A stretch of 51,083 nt of DNA from Pseudomonadota bacterium. GTDB lineage: Bacteria; Pseudomonadota; Gammaproteobacteria; Burkholderiales; Ferrovaceae. Both the position numbers and the translations under genes were made by a program. Under the pieces are notes generated by a model. It saw only the letters and a program-made list of their open reading frames with translations, searched no databases and was not told the origin of the DNA. The DNA is taken from contig JAJZFH010000025.1 in the NCBI GenBank assembly GCA_021805445.1, forward strand, positions 1 through 51,083, in the 5' to 3' direction. This document shows, in pieces, positions 17,612 through 25,924 of the stretch; positions within the stretch are counted from its first letter, which is position 1, and each line of letters begins with the position of its first letter.

Positions 17612-18707
17612 ATCCAGTGATCTCCAGTCCAAAACCTGCCATGCTGGGCATCTTGCGGCGGCGGGACAGCACTTTCATGCGCCCCACCCCCACTGCCCGT
17701 AAAATCTGTGCCCCTACCCCATGCAGGCGCGAATCCCATTTCCTTCCGGCAGGGGCCACCGGCATGACCTCGGCCGTGGCCCAGGCGATCAGGTCCTGAG
17801 CCCGATCCTCTCCGTGCAACAGAACGATCACGCCGCTCCCCGCCGCAACGATTTTTTGCATGGCTCCCTGAAGGCCAAAAGAATGTCGCCCTACTCCATC
17901 ATCCAGGACATCCGTCACGGAAAAGGGCTCATGCACGCGCACCAGCGTCTCCCGTTTCGCTTCGATCTGTCCGTACACCAGGGCCAGGTGGGTGCGATGA
18001 CCCACCACATCATAAAACGCCACCACCTCAAAAGTCCCATGAGGGGTCACCAAGGGCCGTGCCGCCGCCCGTTCCACCAGACATTCGGTATGACTGCGGT
18101 AACGGATCAGGTCGGCAATCGACCCCACTTTCAAGCCATGCTCATGGGCAAAGGGAACAAGGTCGGGAAGGCGCGCCATCTCGCCATCCTCCTTGAGGAT
18201 CTCACAGATCACCGCTGCAGGTTCCAAACCAGCCAATTGGGCCAAATCGCAGCCCGCCTCGGTGTGCCCGGCGCGTATCAGCACCCCTCCCCGCCGCGCC
18301 ATCAGCGGAAAAACATGACCCGGCTGCACCACATCGGCCGGGCGTGCGAAGCGGGCCACTGCGGCCTGTATCGTACGCGCCCGATCGGCGGCCGAAATCC
18401 CCGTGGTCACCCCGCATGCCGCCTCGATGGACACGGTAAAGTTGGTCGTGAGCGGAGAACGGTTATCCGTCACCATGAGCGGCAAATTCAGTTGTTGGCA
18501 GCGGTCCTCCGTCAAGGTCAGACAAATCAGCCCACGCCCATAGCGCGCCATGAAGTTGATGGCTTCCGGAGTGACGTGATCCGCCGCCAGCACCAGGTCA
18601 CCTTCATTCTCCCGGTCCTCATCATCCACCAGAATGACCATGCGCCCTGCCCGCACCTCGGCGATCAAATCCTCCGCGGATGCCAGGACTCCCGTCCCCT
18701 GTGTCAT
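17592..18707 (-). CDS. ribB: 3,4-dihydroxy-2-butanone-4-phosphate synthase with degenerate GTP cyclohydrolase II domain (RibBX type)
   Basis: The N-terminal half (about residues 1-205) is RibB, which converts ribulose 5-phosphate to dihydroxybutanone phosphate. It has the intact acid loop [12 protein letters not shown] and [16 protein letters not shown]. The C-terminal half aligns with GTP cyclohydrolase II in outline ([14 protein letters not shown], then GVIVLLHG), but the three zinc cysteines and the RCDCG and RQEGR motifs of an active RibA are missing. Such proteins are known as RibBX. The cyclohydrolase step must therefore be made by another gene. Start ATG 18707 follows AAGGAG by 8 bases; the open frame runs 38 codons further upstream but into ribE. 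Confidence 0.93.
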   Translation of the reverse strand: MTQGTGVLASAEDLIAEVRAGRMVILVDDEDRENEGDLVLAADHVTPEAINFMARYGRGLICLTLTEDRCQQLNLPLMVTDNRSPLTTNFTVSIEAACGVTTGISAADRARTIQAAVARFARPADVVQPGHVFPLMARRGGVLIRAGHTEAGCDLAQLAGLEPAAVICEILKEDGEMARLPDLVPFAHEHGLKVGSIADLIRYRSHTECLVERAAARPLVTPHGTFEVVAFYDVVGHRTHLALVYGQIEAKRETLVRVHEPFSVTDVLDDGVGRHSFGLQGAMQKIVAAGSGVIVLLHGEDRAQDLIAWATAEVMPVAPAGRKWDSRLHGVGAQILRAVGVGRMKVLSRRRKMPSMAGFGLEITGYVTPEE

Positions 18708-18735
18708 CAAACTTTCTCCTTCCAAACCCCGCATT

Positions 18736-19356
18736 CTACTCCAAGGGGGGCATTTCCGTTCCCTTGTCACCGGACCATTGCCGCGCGCGTTCGGCATAGC
18801 GTGCCAGCAAATCCACTTCAAGATTCACCCCATCGCCTTCCACCAGGGCGCCCAAGGTCGTGACCTGCTGGGTATGGGGGATCAGATTGACCGTAAAAAA
18901 CGCCCCCTCCACCGCATTCACCGTCAGACTCACGCCCTGTACCGTCACCGATCCCTTGGTCGCGATGTAACGAGGCAAATCGCCTGGGGCCTCCACCTGC
19001 AGGGTAACGCTCTCCCCGCAGGGGGTGAAACTGCGCACCCGACCCACCCCATCCACATGCCCGGTGACCAGATGCCCGCCCAGCGCATCGCTCAAACGCA
19101 AGGCCCGCTCCAGATTGATGCGTCGCCCCAACACCCACCCGGTCGTCCCCTCCAGCGTCACCCGTGAGACCTCTGCAGAAAAGGACTGCGCGCCCAGGGC
19201 AATCACGGTCAGACAAACGCCATTGACCGCAATGGATCCGCCCAGATCGATCCCTTCCAGAGACAAGGTCGCCGTATCAAACGTCATCCGCATCCCCTCC
19301 GCCAGGGGTTCCATACTCACGATCCGCCCCACCGTCTGCACTATTCCAGTAAACAT
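18736..19356 (-). CDS. ribE: Riboflavin synthase alpha subunit
   Basis: Riboflavin synthase dismutates two ribityllumazines to riboflavin. The 206-residue product begins with the diagnostic [12 protein letters not shown] and has two tandem lumazine-binding barrels, each with its own internal copy of the motif (SIAVNGVCLTV and SVTVQGVSLTVN). The GHVDGVGRV segment joins them. ATG 19356 is preceded by GAGGGA at 7 bases; the upstream open frame belongs to ribD. It overlaps ribD by 16 bases. No FMN riboswitch space exists before it. Confidence 0.95.
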   Translation of the reverse strand: MFTGIVQTVGRIVSMEPLAEGMRMTFDTATLSLEGIDLGGSIAVNGVCLTVIALGAQSFSAEVSRVTLEGTTGWVLGRRINLERALRLSDALGGHLVTGHVDGVGRVRSFTPCGESVTLQVEAPGDLPRYIATKGSVTVQGVSLTVNAVEGAFFTVNLIPHTQQVTTLGALVEGDGVNLEVDLLARYAERARQWSGDKGTEMPPLE

Positions 19357-20471
19357 GTCCCATTCCCTCGTACCCGTGCCCGAATCAGCCAATCCCGCCC
19401 CAGAATGCGTCGCTCCTCGACCTCCAACCCCTTTCCCTGGCTCAAGGAACTCAACGGTCGGGACCAGCACACCGCCCCCAGGGCCCCCTCGCCCAGCAAG
19501 AGAGGGGCCTGAAAAATCAGCACCTCATCCACCAACCCGGCTTCCAGCAACGCGCCCGTCAAACGCGGGCCGGCTTCCAGCAACACCTCATTCAACTCCA
19601 ATCGACCCCATGCCCGTACCAGGGCCCGCAAATCCACTCGCCCCGTGCTCAAAACGGGCAAAGGGACCACTTCCCCCCCTGCAGCCTCGATAGCCAACCG
19701 CCGTTCAGGCGGGGGAGGGTCGGCACAGTAAAACCCTGTCTGTCCTCCTTCCTTCAATATTCGGGCCGTGGAGGGAGTTTCCAGGCGGGGATCCAGTACC
19801 AGGCGGCGGGGTTGGCGCGCCGTCTCCACGGCCCGCACCGTCAACGCCGGATCATCCTGCCGGACCGTCCCTCCACCGGTCGCCACCGCACAGGAATACG
19901 CCCGCCAACGATGCCCCTCGGCACGTGCCTCCGACCCCGTAATCCATTGACTGACCCCATTCCCGAGCGCGCTCTTGCCATCCAGGCTGAGGGCCAACTT
20001 GGCCCGAATCCAGGGCCGTCCCTCAGTCATGCGCAAAATGAATCCGGGGTTGAGGGCCGCCGCTGCCTGTGCCTCCACGCCGAGTTCCACGACGAGGCCA
20101 GCCGCCCGCAAACGGGCCAATCCTTGCCCGGCCACGCGCGGATTGGGGTCCTCCATGGCCACCACCACACGTGCGATGCCCGCTTCGATGAGCGCATTGG
20201 CACAGGGCGGGGTGCGTCCCGTATGACTGCACGGTTCGAGGGTCACAAAGGCCGTGGCCCCCAGCGCCTGCGCCCCGGCCGCACGCAAGGCATGGACCTC
20301 GGCATGAGGTTCTCCGGCCCACTCATGCCAGCCTTCACCGACGATCCGGCCAGCCCGCACGATGACGCAGCCCACCCGTGGATTGGGCGTCGTGGTCCAG
20401 CATCCCCGTCGCGCCAACTCCAGAGCCCGTCGCATGAAAGGCACCCGTTCATCGAGAGGATCAGAGATCAC
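19341..20471 (-). CDS. ribD: Bifunctional diaminohydroxyphosphoribosylaminopyrimidine deaminase / 5-amino-6-(5-phosphoribosylamino)uracil reductase
   Basis: RibD performs the deamination and reduction steps of riboflavin synthesis. The N-terminal deaminase domain shows [11 protein letters not shown] and the zinc site HAEVHAL with [11 protein letters not shown]. The C-terminal reductase domain starts at about residue 148 ([15 protein letters not shown]) and includes the NADPH-side region [16 protein letters not shown]. The 376-residue length is normal. It overlaps the end of nrdR by 11 bases; nrdR-ribD is a conserved pair. Confidence 0.95.
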   Translation of the reverse strand: MISDPLDERVPFMRRALELARRGCWTTTPNPRVGCVIVRAGRIVGEGWHEWAGEPHAEVHALRAAGAQALGATAFVTLEPCSHTGRTPPCANALIEAGIARVVVAMEDPNPRVAGQGLARLRAAGLVVELGVEAQAAAALNPGFILRMTEGRPWIRAKLALSLDGKSALGNGVSQWITGSEARAEGHRWRAYSCAVATGGGTVRQDDPALTVRAVETARQPRRLVLDPRLETPSTARILKEGGQTGFYCADPPPPERRLAIEAAGGEVVPLPVLSTGRVDLRALVRAWGRLELNEVLLEAGPRLTGALLEAGLVDEVLIFQAPLLLGEGALGAVCWSRPLSSLSQGKGLEVEERRILGRDWLIRARVRGNGTCLLE

Positions 20472-20904
20472 GAATCACATCCCGAAAATCGTCCAGATCC
20501 TGAAAACTGCGATACACCGAGGCAAAGCGCACATAGGCCACCTTGTCGAGGTGGCGCAACTCTTCCATCACCATTTCGCCCACCTGGCGGGAAGTGATCT
20601 CCCGCTCCCCCAGCGCCAGCAGATGCTGGCGTATCCGTTCGATGGCTGCATCGACCCGTTCCACGGGAACGGGTCGTTTATGCAAGGCACGCATGAAACT
20701 GACCCGCACCTTGTCGGCCGAATACTCCTCCCGCTGACCATTGGATTTGACCAGTTGGGGAGGGCGAATGTCCAAGGTCTCATAGGTGGTGAAACGCCGG
20801 TTACACCCCATGCAACGCCGACGCCGACGGATGCTCTCGCCAGTTTCCGAGACCCGCGAATCGATGACCTGAGAATCCATGGCACCGCAAAAGGGACATT
20901 TCAT
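20461..20904 (-). CDS. nrdR: Transcriptional repressor NrdR
   Basis: NrdR senses dATP/ATP and represses ribonucleotide reductase genes. The 147-residue protein has the N-terminal zinc ribbon CPFCG ... [12 protein letters not shown] and the ATP-cone region starting [14 protein letters not shown]. It is of standard length. It lies 8 bases downstream of pmbA. No glyA is next to it, unlike in many relatives. Confidence 0.96.
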   Translation of the reverse strand: MKCPFCGAMDSQVIDSRVSETGESIRRRRRCMGCNRRFTTYETLDIRPPQLVKSNGQREEYSADKVRVSFMRALHKRPVPVERVDAAIERIRQHLLALGEREITSRQVGEMVMEELRHLDKVAYVRFASVYRSFQDLDDFRDVIRDL

Positions 20905-20912
20905 GGCTTGCC

Positions 20913-22259
20913 CTATTCACCTGCCACGGTCATTTCCCCCACCAGAATGGAGCCGCAAATTTTGGAGCCGCGCACCCGCACGTCGGTTCCCACCCCCTGA
21001 ATCGCGCGGAACATCTCCTTGAGATTTCCGGCAACGGTGATTTCATGCACGGGATACTGAATCTGGCCATGTTCCACCCAGAACCCTGCCGCACCGCGCG
21101 AATAATCCCCGGTCACCCCATTCACTCCATGCCCCAGCAACTCGGTCACCAGCACGCCCCGATCCATCTGCCGCAGCAAGTCCTCAAAGCCACCGCCGAA
21201 AGGAGTGGCAATCAGGTTATGACTTCCTCCCGCATTGGCGGTGGAACGCATGCCCAACTTGCGTGCGGAATAACTGCCCAGAAAGTACCCTTCCACCACC
21301 CCATTTTTTACCACCGGGCGGGGATGCGTCGCCACCCCTTCATCATCAAAAGGCGCACTGGCCAACCCTCCCGGCAGATGGGGTTCCTCACGCAGGGAAA
21401 ACCGCTCGTCAAAGACCTTTTGCCCCAGACTGTCCGGCAAAAAACTGGTGCCCCGATAGAGCGACCCGCCACTCACCGCCCCGACGAAATGTCCGATCAG
21501 TCCGGCAGCCAGGGAGGCCTCGAAAAGTACGGGCACCTGCCGCGTGGACAGACGACGGGCCGCGAGACGGCGCAACGTGCGCTCTGCCGCCTGTCGCCCC
21601 ACCTGTTCCGGGGACTCCAGTTGGTCCGGATGGCGCGACGTGCTGTACCAGTAATCGCGCTGCATGTCCGGGTCCTTGCCGGCAATGACGGCACAACTCA
21701 GAGTGTGGCTGGACCCGGCATACCCCCCCATGAACCCCAGGGTATTGCCATAAAAAAAGTGGGAATTCTGGGTATGCACCGTGGCCCCGTCCGAATTATT
21801 CAAACGCCGGTCCTGGGCGAGGGCCGCCGATTCACAGCGGCGCGCCCAGTCGATGCCCTGTTCCACGCTCAAATCCCAGGGACAAAACAGGTCGAGATCG
21901 GGCCAGGGGGCCTGCGCCAACAAGGCAGGATCGGCCAGACCCGCAAAGGGATCCAGCGCCGTGTGACGTGCGATGGCCAGCGCCTTGTCCACGGTACTGT
22001 GCAATGCCGCCGGCGAAAAATCCGAGGTGCTGGCCTGTCCCCGCTGTGACCCGAAATACACCGTCACCCCAAGATCCTTGTCACGGTTGTATTCGATGGT
22101 TTCCACTTCACCCAGGCGTACCGTGACGCCCAGGCCTGCCCCTTCGCTCACTTCCACTTCAGCAGCGCTGGCCCCGGCCTGACAGGCCTGCTGGAGCGCC
22201 GTCTGGACCAGGGATTGAAAATATTCCTGAGAATAATGAAAAGGGGAGTGATCCGACAC
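20913..22259 (-). CDS. pmbA: Metalloprotease PmbA (TldE)
   Basis: PmbA/TldE forms a heterodimeric zinc protease with TldD that matures small modified peptides and degrades antitoxins. The 448-residue length matches the family (about 450). The N-terminal region has [27 protein letters not shown], and the C-terminal part shows [31 protein letters not shown] in segments typical of the fold; PmbA itself lacks the HExxxH of TldD. The start is GTG 22259, with AAAGGAA 8 bases before it; the open frame runs 118 codons further but crosses the divergent darP gene and has no family similarity. It heads the long minus-strand operon. Confidence 0.93.
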   Translation of the reverse strand: MSDHSPFHYSQEYFQSLVQTALQQACQAGASAAEVEVSEGAGLGVTVRLGEVETIEYNRDKDLGVTVYFGSQRGQASTSDFSPAALHSTVDKALAIARHTALDPFAGLADPALLAQAPWPDLDLFCPWDLSVEQGIDWARRCESAALAQDRRLNNSDGATVHTQNSHFFYGNTLGFMGGYAGSSHTLSCAVIAGKDPDMQRDYWYSTSRHPDQLESPEQVGRQAAERTLRRLAARRLSTRQVPVLFEASLAAGLIGHFVGAVSGGSLYRGTSFLPDSLGQKVFDERFSLREEPHLPGGLASAPFDDEGVATHPRPVVKNGVVEGYFLGSYSARKLGMRSTANAGGSHNLIATPFGGGFEDLLRQMDRGVLVTELLGHGVNGVTGDYSRGAAGFWVEHGQIQYPVHEITVAGNLKEMFRAIQGVGTDVRVRGSKICGSILVGEMTVAGE

Positions 22260-22322
22260 AATAGAGGTTCCTTTGCATATAATTCCGGTATCATAGCAAC
22301 ATTGATCGAATTCTGGAAAACC

Positions 22323-22841
22323 GTGCACTCCGAAGAACTGCTCAGCAAAACCCAACGCAAACGCGACATGGAAGCCCTGCAGGAATTGGGAGAAGCGCTG
22401 GTGGCCCTGAAGCCCCCGCAACTGCGCGCCCTCGACCTGCCCGATTCCTTGCTCCAGGCCATCCTGGAGGCCAAGACCATCCATGCCCATGGCGGACTGC
22501 GGCGCCAGTTGCAATACATTGGCAAACTCATGCGTAGCGTGGACCCTGCCCCCATCCGGGAATATCTGGATCGTCTGAACGGTCATTCCCACGCCGCCAC
22601 TGCGGCCATGCACCGCACAGAACGATGGCGCGAACGCATGATGGAGGATGTCTCTGCGGTGGATCTATTTGCGCACGACTACCCCACGGTGGATCGTCAG
22701 AACTTGCGCCAGCAGGTCCTGGCGGCTCAACGCGAGCGCATCCTGCACAAGCCCCCGCGCCATTTTCGTGCGTTGTTCCACACTCTGGCCCCCTTTCTGG
22801 AGGCGGGCCCACCCGTCCCTCATGAAGAATCCGATCACTGA
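22323..22841 (+). CDS. darP: Ribosome biogenesis protein DarP (YjgA, DUF615)
   Basis: DarP (YjgA) associates with late 50S assembly intermediates. The product has the family core KTQRKRDMEALQELGEALVALK, then LRRQLQYIGKLMR, and a C-terminal AHDYPTVDRQNLRQQV. I chose GTG 22323 (172 residues, E. coli 183); a weak GGAA lies 4 bases before it, and TTG 22302 is an alternative. It is divergent from pmbA with 63 bases between the start codons; the pmbA-yjgA divergent pair is widely conserved. The next gene overlaps by 20 bases. Confidence 0.88.
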   Translation: MHSEELLSKTQRKRDMEALQELGEALVALKPPQLRALDLPDSLLQAILEAKTIHAHGGLRRQLQYIGKLMRSVDPAPIREYLDRLNGHSHAATAAMHRTERWRERMMEDVSAVDLFAHDYPTVDRQNLRQQVLAAQRERILHKPPRHFRALFHTLAPFLEAGPPVPHEESDH

Positions 22842-23517
22842 CCATTTCTGGGATACCCCGCCGGTCGTGCTCGACCCCAAGGTTCCTGCCCGTGCCACCC
22901 TCTTCTGGCTGCATGGTCTGGGGGCCGATGGAAATGATTTCGTGGCGGTGGCCGAAACCCTGGCGCTGACCCACCCCACCCTCCGTCACATCCTGCCCCA
23001 TGCCCCGCGCCGTCCCCTCACCCTGAATCAGGGAATGGTCATGCGCGCCTGGTATGACATCGCCCTGGAGGGGGAACGCTGGGTGCCCAACGATGACGAT
23101 CTGTTGGTCTCCTGCGCCGCCATCCAGCATCTGATCGAAAACGAAGTGCAACGCGGTATCCCTGCCAGGAACATTTTCATCGCCGGTTTCTCCCAGGGCG
23201 GCGCCGTCGCGCTCACCGCCGGCACACGCATGCCCGTACCCCTGGGGGGCGTACTGGCACTCTCCACCTACCTTCCCCTGAGCCATGAACTGGCCCAGCG
23301 GTCTCACCCGGCCAACCGCGCCTTGCCCATCTTCATGGCCCACGGCACTCAGGATCCGGTCATTCCCTGGACACAGGGCAACCGGTCGCGCCAATTCCTG
23401 GAAAGTGCGGGCTACCCGGTGACCTGGCACAGTTATCCCATGCCGCACAGTGTCTGCGAAGAGGAAATTCGCCACATGACCGCCTGGCTCGCCCCGCACC
23501 TCACCGAAAACCCCTGA
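22822..23517 (+). CDS. Carboxylesterase (alpha/beta hydrolase, phospholipase/carboxylesterase family)
   Basis: A 231-residue serine esterase of the EstB/YtpA-like carboxylesterase family, cytoplasmic. Visible elements are the oxyanion region FWLHGLGADGNDF, the nucleophile elbow AGFSQGGAVAL, the acid in HGTQDPVIPW and the catalytic His in SYPMPHSVCEEEI. The natural substrate is not known; short-chain esters or lysophospholipids are usual for the family. ATG 22822 lies inside the end of darP; the longer open frame overlaps darP fully and is unlikely. comEC follows after 55 bases. Confidence 0.88.
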   Translation: MKNPITDHFWDTPPVVLDPKVPARATLFWLHGLGADGNDFVAVAETLALTHPTLRHILPHAPRRPLTLNQGMVMRAWYDIALEGERWVPNDDDLLVSCAAIQHLIENEVQRGIPARNIFIAGFSQGGAVALTAGTRMPVPLGGVLALSTYLPLSHELAQRSHPANRALPIFMAHGTQDPVIPWTQGNRSRQFLESAGYPVTWHSYPMPHSVCEEEIRHMTAWLAPHLTENP

Positions 23518-23572
23518 TCCGCCGCGTTTCTTCGCTGCTGTCCCAGCCCCACTGCGGACATACTGGAAGGGT

Positions 23573-25882
23573 ATGCGACTCCTTCTCTGCGCCTGGATCC
23601 TGGGCCTCCTGGTACTTCAGGCTGCCCCCCGTCTCATCCCGTTGCCCGCTCTCGAAAGTGCGAGCCTGGTTTGGGCCCTTGGTGTGGGCGCGGTACGGCA
23701 TTGGCCTCGAGGGCGTCCCCTGCTCCTGTTTCTTGCCTTGTTTCTGGGGGGCCTCGTCACAGCCAATGAACGGGCTCGCCTGCGCATGGAGCACCGCCTG
23801 CCTCCGCGCTGGGAACACCGAAGCCTTACCCTGACGGGCACCCTCCTCAGTTTGCCGGAAGGCCGCGCCGGCGAACTTCACTTCAAGGTGGCCGTGGACT
23901 CGGCCCCCCTTCTTTTTCCCGCCGAAGTCGCACTGTCCGAATACGCGCCTTCCCTCCGGAACGCACCGGCAGACCTGCATCCAGGACAACGCTGGCGTTG
24001 GCAGTGCCGCGTCAGAAGTCCACACGGACTGGTCAACCCCGGCGGCTTCGACAGTGCCACCTGGGCGTGGAGTGAGGGCATACTGGCCCAAGGCAGCATC
24101 GACCGGCGCACACCCCCCGTGTTCCTGGGGTGGGCTCACCCCGGCGGCCTCACCGGCCTTCAATTGTTCATCGAAACTCAACGGGATCTCCTGCGTCAAC
24201 GCTTGCGCGACCAACTGAAGGGCCAACCCTGGGGCCCGGTGCTGATCGCCCTGGTCATCGGCGACCAATCCGCCATTTCTCCCGCTGACTGGCAATTGTT
24301 CTGGGCAACCGGGGTCGGCCATTTGATCAGCATCTCCGGATTGCACATCACGATGTTGGCTGGCCTCGTCGCCAAAGTCGCGGGGATTTTGTCTCCTTCC
24401 TTGCGCATCCGCTGGCTGGTCGGGTGGCTGGGTGCCAGCATCTATGCCCTGATTGCCGGGTTTTCCCTCCCCACCCAGCGCACCCTGGCCATGATCACCG
24501 TAGTCACCCTGGCCAATTTCCAGTTGCGCCCGCTGCCTGCTTCCACCCTCCTTCTGCTGGCCGCCGCCCTGACCTTGACGGGCGACCCCTTCGCCTCCCT
24601 CTCGCCCAGTTTCTGGCTTTCCTTTGGCGCCGTATCCTGGATGGTTTATGCAGGCGCACACCAGACCGGGCGATTACCTTTCTGGAAACAGGAAATCCAC
24701 AGTCAATGGGCTGCCACCTGGGCCATGATCCCCCTGCTGATCTGGCTGTTTGGGCAGGTTTCCTGGATCTCGCCCCTGGCCAACGCCTTGGCCATTCCCC
24801 TGGTCAGCCTGGGCGTGGTTCCCCTGTCCTTGCTGGGACTGATCCCTGGACTGGGCTTCTGTCTGGGGATGGCCCATACCCTCATGATGGGCACGGCCTG
24901 GGGGCTGGCCTGGATGGTCCACCAGAGCGGCCCCCCGCTCGATCTGCCCACCCCGGATCTGACCGTTCTGATCGTCGCCACGTTGAGCGTAGGATTCCTG
25001 CTGGCCCCGCGCGGCCTTCCGGGACGCTGGGCCGGTTGCCTGGGACTGCTGGGGCTGGTCGCCTCGCCCCTACCTCGCCCCGATATGGGCGGTCTGTGGC
25101 TGGATCTGCTGGATGTCGGGCAAGGCCTGGCGGTGGTGCTGCGCACTGCCCGGCATACCCTCGTGGTCGACACGGGGCCGCGCATCGGTTCCGAACAGGA
25201 TGCCGGAGAACGGGTGGTGATCCCTGCCCTGCGCAGTTTCGGCGTTCGGCACCTGGACGGTCTGCTCCTCAGCCACGGCGATCTCGACCACAGCGGCGGG
25301 TTGCATTCCCTGGTCAATGCCTATCCCCTCCCCTGGATTCTCTCCTCCCTGCCCGCCTCCCATCCCTTGTTGCGCGGCATGCCGCACGCGCTGACGTGCG
25401 TGGCCGGGATGCGCTGGAACTGGGATGGGGTCGATTTTGAGATCCTGTATCCAGACCACGAAGACCTGTCCGACCCGACTCTCAGGAGCAATGATCGGGC
25501 CTGCGTGTTACGCCTCACGGTGGGGGCACTGCACGCCCTCCTGCCTGCCGATATCGAGGCACGCAGTGAACAGGCCTTGCTGGAGCGCAGCCCGGAGAAG
25601 TTGCACGCGGACGTCCTGGTCGTGCCGCATCACGGCAGCAAGACATCCTCGACCCCGGATTTTCTGCAGGCCGTCGCCCCTCGCTGGAGTTTGTTCTCCG
25701 TCGGAGACCATAACCGTTTCAAGCATCCCAACCCCCTGGTCTGGATGCGCTATGGAGAGACACAACGTCTGCGCACAGACCAATGTGGGGATATCGAACT
25801 GCATCTCACGGACCCTCGAGTACAAGTGGATGTCGCGCGCGCTGCCTTTCCCCATTACTGGGAATCCCGATGCCCCCCTTGA
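23573..25882 (+). CDS. comEC: DNA internalization channel ComEC/Rec2
   Basis: ComEC carries single-stranded DNA across the inner membrane in natural transformation. The 769-residue product has the three expected parts: an N-terminal membrane and OB-like region (residues 1-190), a multi-spanning Competence domain (about 210-490, with the motif TGVGHLISISGLHITMLAG), and a C-terminal metallo-beta-lactamase-like domain (LDVGQGLAVVL, then SHGDLDHSGG and VVPHHGSKTS). No truncation is seen. With the nearby recA it is consistent with competence, but no other com gene is in the window. Confidence 0.93.
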   Translation: MRLLLCAWILGLLVLQAAPRLIPLPALESASLVWALGVGAVRHWPRGRPLLLFLALFLGGLVTANERARLRMEHRLPPRWEHRSLTLTGTLLSLPEGRAGELHFKVAVDSAPLLFPAEVALSEYAPSLRNAPADLHPGQRWRWQCRVRSPHGLVNPGGFDSATWAWSEGILAQGSIDRRTPPVFLGWAHPGGLTGLQLFIETQRDLLRQRLRDQLKGQPWGPVLIALVIGDQSAISPADWQLFWATGVGHLISISGLHITMLAGLVAKVAGILSPSLRIRWLVGWLGASIYALIAGFSLPTQRTLAMITVVTLANFQLRPLPASTLLLLAAALTLTGDPFASLSPSFWLSFGAVSWMVYAGAHQTGRLPFWKQEIHSQWAATWAMIPLLIWLFGQVSWISPLANALAIPLVSLGVVPLSLLGLIPGLGFCLGMAHTLMMGTAWGLAWMVHQSGPPLDLPTPDLTVLIVATLSVGFLLAPRGLPGRWAGCLGLLGLVASPLPRPDMGGLWLDLLDVGQGLAVVLRTARHTLVVDTGPRIGSEQDAGERVVIPALRSFGVRHLDGLLLSHGDLDHSGGLHSLVNAYPLPWILSSLPASHPLLRGMPHALTCVAGMRWNWDGVDFEILYPDHEDLSDPTLRSNDRACVLRLTVGALHALLPADIEARSEQALLERSPEKLHADVLVVPHHGSKTSSTPDFLQAVAPRWSLFSVGDHNRFKHPNPLVWMRYGETQRLRTDQCGDIELHLTDPRVQVDVARAAFPHYWESRCPP

Positions 25883-25907
25883 AGGACCTCACTGAAGCGC
25901 CCATAAT
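25879..25907 (+). promoter_or_regulatory. Candidate relA promoter
   Basis: TTGAAG (25879-25884) and CATAAT (25902-25907) are 17 bases apart, starting over the comEC stop codon. Transcription would begin near 25914, only about 11-26 bases before the possible relA starts. This is a plausible sigma-70 promoter read by eye only. Confidence 0.45.
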
Positions 25908-25924
25908 GGGAAAATGAGTTCCAT

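Noticed and set aside
18708-20471. FMN riboswitch before the riboflavin genes
   Set aside because: ribD, ribE and ribB overlap or have gaps of under 30 bases, so there is no leader long enough for an RFN element.
22260-22613. N-terminal extension of pmbA by 118 codons
   Set aside because: It is antisense to darP, lacks family similarity, and GTG 22259 has a good ribosome binding site and gives normal length.
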